The position numbers and the translations under genes were made by a program. A DNA stretch of 64,000 bases from Isoetes taiwanensis (lineage: Eukaryota > Streptophyta > Lycopodiopsida > Isoetales > Isoetaceae), in the NCBI GenBank assembly GCA_021234155.1, contig JAJEKV010000070.1, positions 6,023,311-6,087,310 on the forward strand, in the 5' to 3' direction. Of this stretch, positions 57,381 through 64,000 are shown piece after piece; within the stretch, counting starts at the first letter, position 1; the number at the start of each line of letters is the position of its first letter. The notes below the pieces were generated by a model that saw only the letters and a program-made list of their open reading frames with translations, did not search any database and was not told where the DNA came from.

Positions 57381-58230
57381 ATTGCTCAAAAATTTGGCAT
57401 AAAATGAACTAAAAAGGATTTTTGTTCCTAATTGGAATCACGAAATTTCTCATTTTAATGAAATTGTGCTTGAAAGGGCTACTCAGATGACTATGGGTTA
57501 TTATAATATTCATGGAAATAGATATCTTCAATAATGAATTGAAATTATATCTAATCCAAGCAACTCGAAGCAAGAATGCCAATCATTATCTCCAGAGAGA
57601 CAACTCTTATACTGATGGGCTAAGACTGGGAAATTGGCTATATGATAGTCAATACTATCATCTGCTTGATCTACAGCTCAAAGCTCAGTGTCATAACCAT
57701 GTTCTGGCAATGCATAGTATAGGGTAGTCAAGGTCCACTGTCTTTGTTAACTTCTTTACTGCTATTGAACTCAAATTTGGAGCTAGGATTATTTTGTTAA
57801 ATGCATGCAACTGACTTTTAAATTCTTTTGAATCTGGCTTTCTATACTTGAAAAGCAAAACTTAGCCAAGCCTTCTTTGTATCCAGCTTCTTCTTGCTTT
57901 TGAATATACTGGATGATACTGGCCAGGCCAGCCATCACTTAAGCCATCTTGGTCATAGCATAAACTCAGTCGGTAGAGTAGGACAATGAAACAATTGTAG
58001 ATTCTTGAAATAATGTTTATTGCATAAACTAAAATTTGCAATGTATGTTAGAATCAAACAAAATCCAGTTTCAAACTCGAAAAACAGAAGTCTACCAAGA
58101 TAACGATCCCTTTAGGTGTATCTTTTGCCGCCCTTTTTTATATCACATCTTAAAGTATCGTATAGCTATATAATACAATGCAACAAGTAGGAAAATGCTA
58201 TATGTAATGGAGCATATACTGCAAACGTAA

Positions 58231-58342
58231 GTCCAACTATCTCAAAGGAACCTCTTTTTGAGACCATTCTTCACCAATGGAGTAAGGTCCAACTATCTCA
58301 AAGGAACTTCTTCTTGAGACCATTCTTCACCAATGGAGTAAA
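58231..58342 (-). repeat. 56-bp tandem duplication at the 3' end of the receptor kinase gene
   Basis: The last 56 bases of the coding sequence (58287-58342, encoding the IGEEWSQEEVPLR end and its stop) are repeated immediately downstream (58231-58286) with two or three changes. The second copy lies after the stop. Confidence 0.9.
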
Positions 58343-59826
58343 ATGAGGATTGCTGATTTATGGGATACGACCCTCGTTCTAGAGGTAATGTGTAGTCACT
58401 GTTACCCTCTAGCATCTTTACAACCATGTTCATGGAGGGACGCATATTAGCATCTTGGCAAGCACAGCAAAATGCCACATCTATTACCCTTTTTAATTCC
58501 ATTGCATCATAATCGTCTTTTGCTAATCTGGAATCAACAAGAGTTCCGTCCTCACACCTTTGAGATGCCCAATTCAAGAAACTTATTTCTTCACTCATCA
58601 CCATACTTGAATAACTTCTACGGCCACTAACAACCTCGAGCACCACAATTCCAAAGCTGTAAATGTCACTTTTCTCTGAGACACTGCCATTCACCCATTC
58701 GGGTGCTAAATATCCAAAAGTCCCCATCATTTTAGTGAGTATCAAGGAAGTTTCATCTGCTGGCATCAAGTTGCACAGTCCAAAATCTGCAACTTTGGCT
58801 GTAAAAGATTCATCTAGCAAGATGTTCTGAGGCTTCACATCCAAATGGAGTATTCTTGGATTGCATTCTTGATGCAAATATGCTAAGCCTTGTGCAGTCA
58901 CTAGAATAATCTTCATTCTCTGTGGCCAATCTAGAAGGTAATCAGCATTGAATATCCATTTGTCTAAGGAGCCATTGGGCATGAACTCATATATGAGAAG
59001 CTTTAGGTGCCTTCTCTGCACAAAAAAACCCAATAACCGACCAAGTTAACGTGGTGCAATTTGCCCAGAGTTTCAATTTGATTTAAATTCCTCGCCTTCC
59101 CCGGCTGTTGCTTTCCAGCTTTCTTCACTTGCACTTTCCTTCCATCCAAGAGGACACCCTCATAAACTCCACCAAAGCCACCTCTGCCAATTTGTTTTCC
59201 AAAGTGATTTGTCACCACCTCCATCTCTCGATAGTCAGAGCTGGACAAAGATATTGTTATATCATCCTCGCCTCGAGGTTCCGCTTTCCCAAGAGACATG
59301 ACGTAAGCCAAACGTGTATTTTTTTTCGCATCATCTGTAACTTTGGCGCAAAGCAGGCCCAAATAGAGATTGCTATGAGAATCAAATTTAGGGACTGCAG
59401 GCTCCAGAAGTAATAACGGTTCCAGAGACCCCACAAGGCATAAGGATCATATGCATAGTACTTACTGAAGGTTGTGGTAGCAGCATCAAGAATAATATCA
59501 ACAACGATTAGACCAATGGGAAAGCACCATCTGTTACAATTATGTCTGCTACAACAGGGAAGCCTTGCTGCAACTAGGATTATATTATTAAAGATTGGAA
59601 GAGGATAAAGATTAAAGAATCCGAAACGCAGAATGTAGGTGCAAATCGTCGGTAAATCCTGATAAGATGTAGGAATCAGAAGCCAGCCAACAAATGCAGA
59701 GCATCCAAGGAAGATTATGATGAAGGGTAGTGCCATCAATATAAACAGGAGCCTCCTTCTAAGAGGAGAATTTATAACAAGAAAGTGGAGGATTCCCCTA
59801 ACCGATACTTGCAGAATGATCATATC

Positions 59827-60721
59827 CATGGTTAGAAGATCACGCGTGATCAATTTGGGGATAACGCGTGATTCGTTATCTCACAAAATAACGTTAAATC
59901 ACGTATTATTTTGGGTCGAGATTTTTTCGACCAATTTTTCCCCCTTTTTTTTTTTGGCGTCTGTGTGTTCTTGGCGGCTCTGTTGCAAACGGCAGCCTGA
60001 ATGCGCCTTCCTGTGCTTCGATTCGGCTGGCTGCAGCTGCTTATATGCATGAAACTCTGTAAGTAACTTGGATCTCCTTGCATAAAGCTGCTTATATGCA
60101 ATGCAAGTAACTCTGTCTTCATGTAACTCTGTCATGCAGTGCAGCAGCGCTACTACTCGATTGAAAGTACTACTCAACTCACTCCTACTACTTGATAGCG
60201 CTACTCACTCCTACTGCTCGATTCATTTTCGCAAGGTAAGTAAGGTCTGTTATTCATCTGAACATAGAGAAGTTTCATAATCATCTGAACACTGCTCGAT
60301 TCATTTTGAACATAGAGAAGATGAAGAAGATTACCACTGATCCCATTTTCTGCTCATCTTAAACATTCTGCAGTTGTTCTCTTAAACATTCTGCGGCTGC
60401 TCATCTTAAACATTCTGCTCATCTTAAACATTCTGCCTTCTCTTTTATTTGCCTTGCTCCTGTTTTGAATGTCCTTTTTTTATCTTCCTTCTATATACAA
60501 GAGATCATAGTTTCAGCAGGTTAGAGTAGTCTGTTCAAAATTCTGATTCCATATTTGAATTCAGCATGATCGAGTTAGTCAATAACAAGTTTCAATTTGT
60601 TAAAATTCGAATTTTTTTTCTCGCCCCAAAATAACACGTTATCACCTTGGCTCATAACTCGTTATACGTTATTTTCGCGTTAGCCGTTAGCTAACGAATA
60701 ACTGCTAACTTCTAACTATGA
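59827..60721. mobile_element. hAT-type non-autonomous element, family 1, copy 1
   Basis: Ends are CATGGTTAGAAG and CTTCTAACTATG, flanked by a perfect 8-bp duplication ATCATATC (59819-59826, 60722-60729). The length is 895 bp. It lies in the membrane region of the receptor kinase. Dropping it with one duplication restores ISIDMIILQVSV in frame. No transposase frame is seen. Confidence 0.93.
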
Positions 60722-61397
60722 TCATATCTATAGAGATGATGGCAAATAACTTTGCATAAAACTGAGATTGAAAAAGGCGAATAATTGCTAATAAAGACGA
60801 GAATAATATGGCAGCAACAGAGGCAAGCAAAAGCATGTGAAGCAAAATGTGGTGGTGAGAATTTGTATAAATGGAGAACCTTACTTCTGAGTAAATCATG
60901 ATGAGGAGAGAGGCAATCAGTATACAAATTAAACTTTGGCCTGTGAAGTCCCTGACATAACTGATCGTAAGACCGGAGAAGACAAGCCCCAGACATGTGA
61001 TTAAATAGTAACCTTGAAAACATTGGGAGTTTGTTGTCCAGCTGCCATTGACAAGAGAATAAACGTTGAAGGAGCCGTTCTCCTGGAGGCTTATGAACGT
61101 GAAATTGCTACAGAATTGTATGTTGTAGTAAGATGGTTGTTGATAAACTTGTAAGAAATATGATGTCTGCATACCGCTGGAGTTGAAAGTGGTTAAGCCC
61201 AATGTGTCGTGTGGACATCTTAGCCCAGCAATCAAACCCCCCCCAGTGTCATGCGTGTATAACGTGTTATTGCCTTGCTTCACAGTTAAGATACCATTCT
61301 CGATCACAACACTAGAATCTCCCTTGGAAAGCTTAGTAAAGTTCTGACCCAAAAATACAACATCTGATGAAAGATGATCTATGCTTTGCCATACTGC

Positions 61398-62290
61398 CAT
61401 GGTTAGAAGATCACGCGTGATCAATTTGGGGATAACGCGTGATTCGTTATCTCACAAAATAACGTTAAATCACGTATTATTTTGGGTCGAGATTTTTTCG
61501 ACCAATTTTTCCCCCTGTTTTTTTTTGGCGTCCGTGTGTTCTTGGCGGCTCTGCTGCGCAAGCGGCAGCCGAATCGCTTCCCCGTTAGCCGATTCGGTCG
61601 GCCGCAAATGCTTATATGCATGAAACTCAGTAAGTAACTTGGATCTCCTTTGCATAAAGTCGCTTATATGCAATGCAAGTAACTCGCCTTCATGTAACTC
61701 GTCATGCGGTCTTGCAAAGCTACTACTACCGATTGAAAGTACTACTCAACTCACTCCTACTACTTGATAGCTTACTCACTCCCTCTTGCCGATTCATTTT
61801 CGCAAGGTAAGTAAGGTCTGTTATTCATCCAACATAGAGAAGTTTCATAATCATCCAACACCGCCGATTCATTTTGAACATAGAGAAGATGAAGAAGATT
61901 ACCACCCCCATTTTCTCGCTCATCTTAAACATTCTCGGTACCGTTCTCTTAAACATCCTCATGGGCTGCTCATCTTAAACATTCTGCTCATCTTAAACAT
62001 TCTGCCTTCTCTTTTATTTGCCTTGCTCCTGTTTTGAATGTCCTTTTTTTATCTTCCTTCTATATACAAGAGATCATAGTTTCAAAGAAGTTAGAGTAGT
62101 CTGTTCAAAAATTCGATTCCATATTTGAATTCAAAGATGATCGAAGTTAGTCAATAACAAGTTTCAATTTGTTAAAATTCGAATTTTTTTTCTCCCCAAA
62201 ATAACACGCTATCACCTTGGCTCATAACTCGTTATACGTTATTTTCGCGTTAGCCGTTAGCTAACGAATAACTGCTAACTTCTAACTATG
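61398..62290. mobile_element. hAT-type non-autonomous element, family 1, copy 2
   Basis: The ends are the same as in copy 1, with a perfect 8-bp duplication CATACTGC (61390-61397, 62291-62298). The length is 893 bp, in the same orientation as copy 1. It lies in the lectin domain, and dropping it restores NETAVWQSIDHL in frame. Most of it is very similar to copy 1; the differences are concentrated in short words containing CTG or CAG. Confidence 0.93.
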
Positions 62291-62862
62291 CATACTGCAG
62301 TCTCGTTCCCGTCATACAACACCAAATTACCATTCCATTCCATCTCCAACCTTTCTATACTCGGTCCAGTAGACCAAACCTTTTGATTTGAATCATTCCG
62401 CAGTACGAGGGTTCCAGTTGAATCGAGAACAAATGTTGAACCCCAGCGTACAGTAGCACCAGAATCCCATAACATCACCGGAACTCCTGCAGTTTCCACA
62501 AATACTCCAAATGTCCCCAACGATGGGCAGAAAGCCAAGCAGGATGACCCATTTTGAATGATTTTAAAACTGCTATCCAAAACAGGGTAATAAACAGGGT
62601 AAATAACATATGCAGAATAATCATGATAACTCTTACTCCAAACCAAATTATCTTCACTGAGAGTGTAATTGAAAGTTAGAAGATGGGCCTTTGTTAAATA
62701 GCAGAGAAACACCCAGATCAAGTATTTCCGCTTCATGTCTTGAATACACAACATAAGCCTTCTCGTCTATATGGAAGCTCTTATCTCTGGGTCACCGGCT
62801 TTGTGGATCAAGATGGTGATTATTGAACCTAGTTTCGTAAGCATCAAGGTAAGTGGATGAGC

Positions 62863-62968
62863 CTTCTCTCATTTTCTTGAATCATTCTTTTGCATGGGCC
62901 TTCGGTCATTTTCTTGATTCATTCTTTTGCATTAACCTTCTGTCATTTTCTTGAATCATTCTTTTGTA
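62863..62968 (+). repeat. Three-copy ~37-bp tandem repeat
   Basis: Units of CATTTTCTTGAATCATTCTT, then TTGCAT and a CCTTC word, repeat three times upstream of the receptor kinase start. From 62970 to 63637 no gene is recognised. Confidence 0.85.
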
Positions 62969-63637
62969 GAATGACAAATCGCCTAAAGAAACCTGCAAAA
63001 TTGGTCAAGCTTGACGTAGTGCAATGGAAAGGGGTCAGGCATTCTTGCCAGGGGCTGGCTACTGCGCGACCGAATTCTGCAGGTGGGGCTGGCAAAAATG
63101 CCTTGCCCCCTTTCTATTCCACAAAATCCACATAACAACGGGCGTGGGGAAGGCAATTTTTAGCACGCCAGCCAATCAGGCCTACAACCTTCCTTGTAAT
63201 TCTATGCTATCCACATAGCATATCCTCCTAAAAAAACTGATGTGGCAATAGTTTTTCGGTTAGATTTTCTTTTTTTTTTTAAATATCTACGGCCATAGAA
63301 TTTACAAAATGGGTAAAAAAAAAAAAAAAAAACCGGAGATGTAAAAGGTCATGAATAACTGCTCGTTATTTTATTTGCCTCCACGACACAGGTCTTCCTC
63401 CAAGTTCATCAGCCGCTCACGGTCCTACCTTATCAGTGGTGGCTATGACCTTTCTTCCAGTCTCTTCTCCCGCACCTTGGTAATTTTTCCTCCCCCGCCT
63501 TGCTAGTGTGGATCTTCCCTTTTTTTTTGTGGCCTTGTTTCCTATAGGCCAGTTGGTCTCCGTGGACGATAAAATCATATTCTATTCTATTCCTTCACAA
63601 CATTCTCTTGGCCGATCAAAGGCTTTTAGGTTGTACA

Positions 63638-64000
63638 CTAGTAACAATGCCCAGCATTGCTAGGCATAGGTTGAAAGCCTATAAACATTTTGGTCGCAAT
63701 GCGAATAGCGTGTAACGATGCCCAGCATTGTTGCGCTTTACTAACATGTAGATGATATGCACGCATGCACCTACCGTCTACGAAAGTATAAAAAGTGTCC
63801 ACTATTTGGTGGGCACTCCATTGCATTGGCTAAGAATTGGTAAACATGACACGCATTAGCTAGAAATTGGTGCTTTGGATATTTTGTAACATATTCATAA
63901 AACTACCACTTGCGTCTGTGACCAAGGTGGGCAATCCAAGTGGTTGATTGTGGTTGATTAATTGTAGTGTTGACATTGCATTGGCTAAAAATTAAAGGCG
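63638..64000 (-). mobile_element. Helitron 3' end, body runs out of the window
   Basis: On the minus strand the end reads GCCTAGCAATGCTGGGC (63665-63649), then ATTGTTACTAG (CTAG at 63638-63641), next to T. A second, diverged hairpin word (GCCCAGCATTGTTGCGC) lies at about 63719. It is the same family as the ends at 13760 and 31453. Confidence 0.65.

Larger units (their letters stand above)
58293..62736 (-). pseudogene. Bulb-lectin receptor-like kinase with multiple membrane segments
   Basis: I start at ATG 62736 because MKRKYLIWVFLCYLTKAHL is a good signal peptide. A bulb-lectin domain follows (62.7-61.1 kb: NGSSCLAFC, DSTGTLVLRN, LEMEWNGNLVLYDGN, then VWQSIDH across the first hAT insertion). 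About eight hydrophobic segments come next (about 61.0-59.35 kb), without the EGF/PAN modules or single anchor of usual S-domain kinases. The kinase (59.24-58.45 kb) has IGRGGFGGVYEG, VKKAG, HLDVKPQN, ADFGLCN and GTFGYLAPEW. HLD in place of HRD makes it non-RD, as in its relatives. Two hAT elements interrupt the gene, and one-base shifts lie at the T8 run 59319-59326 and near 59022-59036. Such kinases sit at the plasma membrane and phosphorylate Ser/Thr after ligand sensing. No introns are needed. Confidence 0.85.

Overview
The window looks like nuclear DNA of a land plant with a large, transposon-rich genome. The evidence is spliceosomal introns, a Ty3/gypsy chromovirus, hAT and Helitron elements, pentatricopeptide (PPR) genes, an organellar-type valyl-tRNA synthetase fragment and a bulb-lectin receptor kinase. 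The large DUF7869-type transposon genes and loose gene spacing make me favour a seed-free vascular plant such as a fern. That clade call is a guess; no marker here settles it.

Layout. 0-13 kb: CpG-rich palindromic sequence, a broken BAH-domain reading frame, a decayed minus-strand transposon-like gene (4.9-6.1 kb), two decayed PPR fragments and several small repeats. 13-17 kb: a second minus-strand transposon-like gene whose intron holds a 2-kb Helitron made mostly of polypyrimidine. 17-22.5 kb: a 5'-truncated gypsy element on the minus strand. 23.5-30 kb: a broken transposon gene (copy A, plus strand) with a hAT element in its catalytic region, followed by two convergent copies of an ~80-aa gene, one with another hAT element in its promoter. 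31-41 kb: Helitron end, duplicated PPR fragments, the ValRS fragment and the front of a gypsy element. 41-44 kb: a broken pogo/Tigger-type transposase. 45.8-51.4 kb: a third hAT-like element, an unknown broken gene, another ~80-aa gene and copy B of the transposon gene. 51.4-57.4 kb: arrays of GGCGCC-centred palindromes surrounding a gene that fuses a ParB-like domain to a DNA-methyltransferase-like domain. 58.2-62.8 kb: a lectin receptor kinase with about eight membrane segments, split by two copies of one hAT family.

How the parts relate. Copies A and B encode the same four-part protein (DUF8039-like region, CxxC zinc region, DUF7869/DDE-like core, C-terminal BAH/Tudor-like strand), and each has the ~80-aa gene close to its 3' end in convergent orientation. 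I infer a two-gene transposable element. Several transposon-like genes have an array of a short palindrome, different at each locus, just upstream of the start. At 51.4-57.4 kb the palindrome also fills an intron of the ParB/methyltransferase gene and lies on both sides of it.

Many reading frames are otherwise conserved but broken by one-base shifts at or near A/T runs. Some of these may be assembly errors and not real decay.
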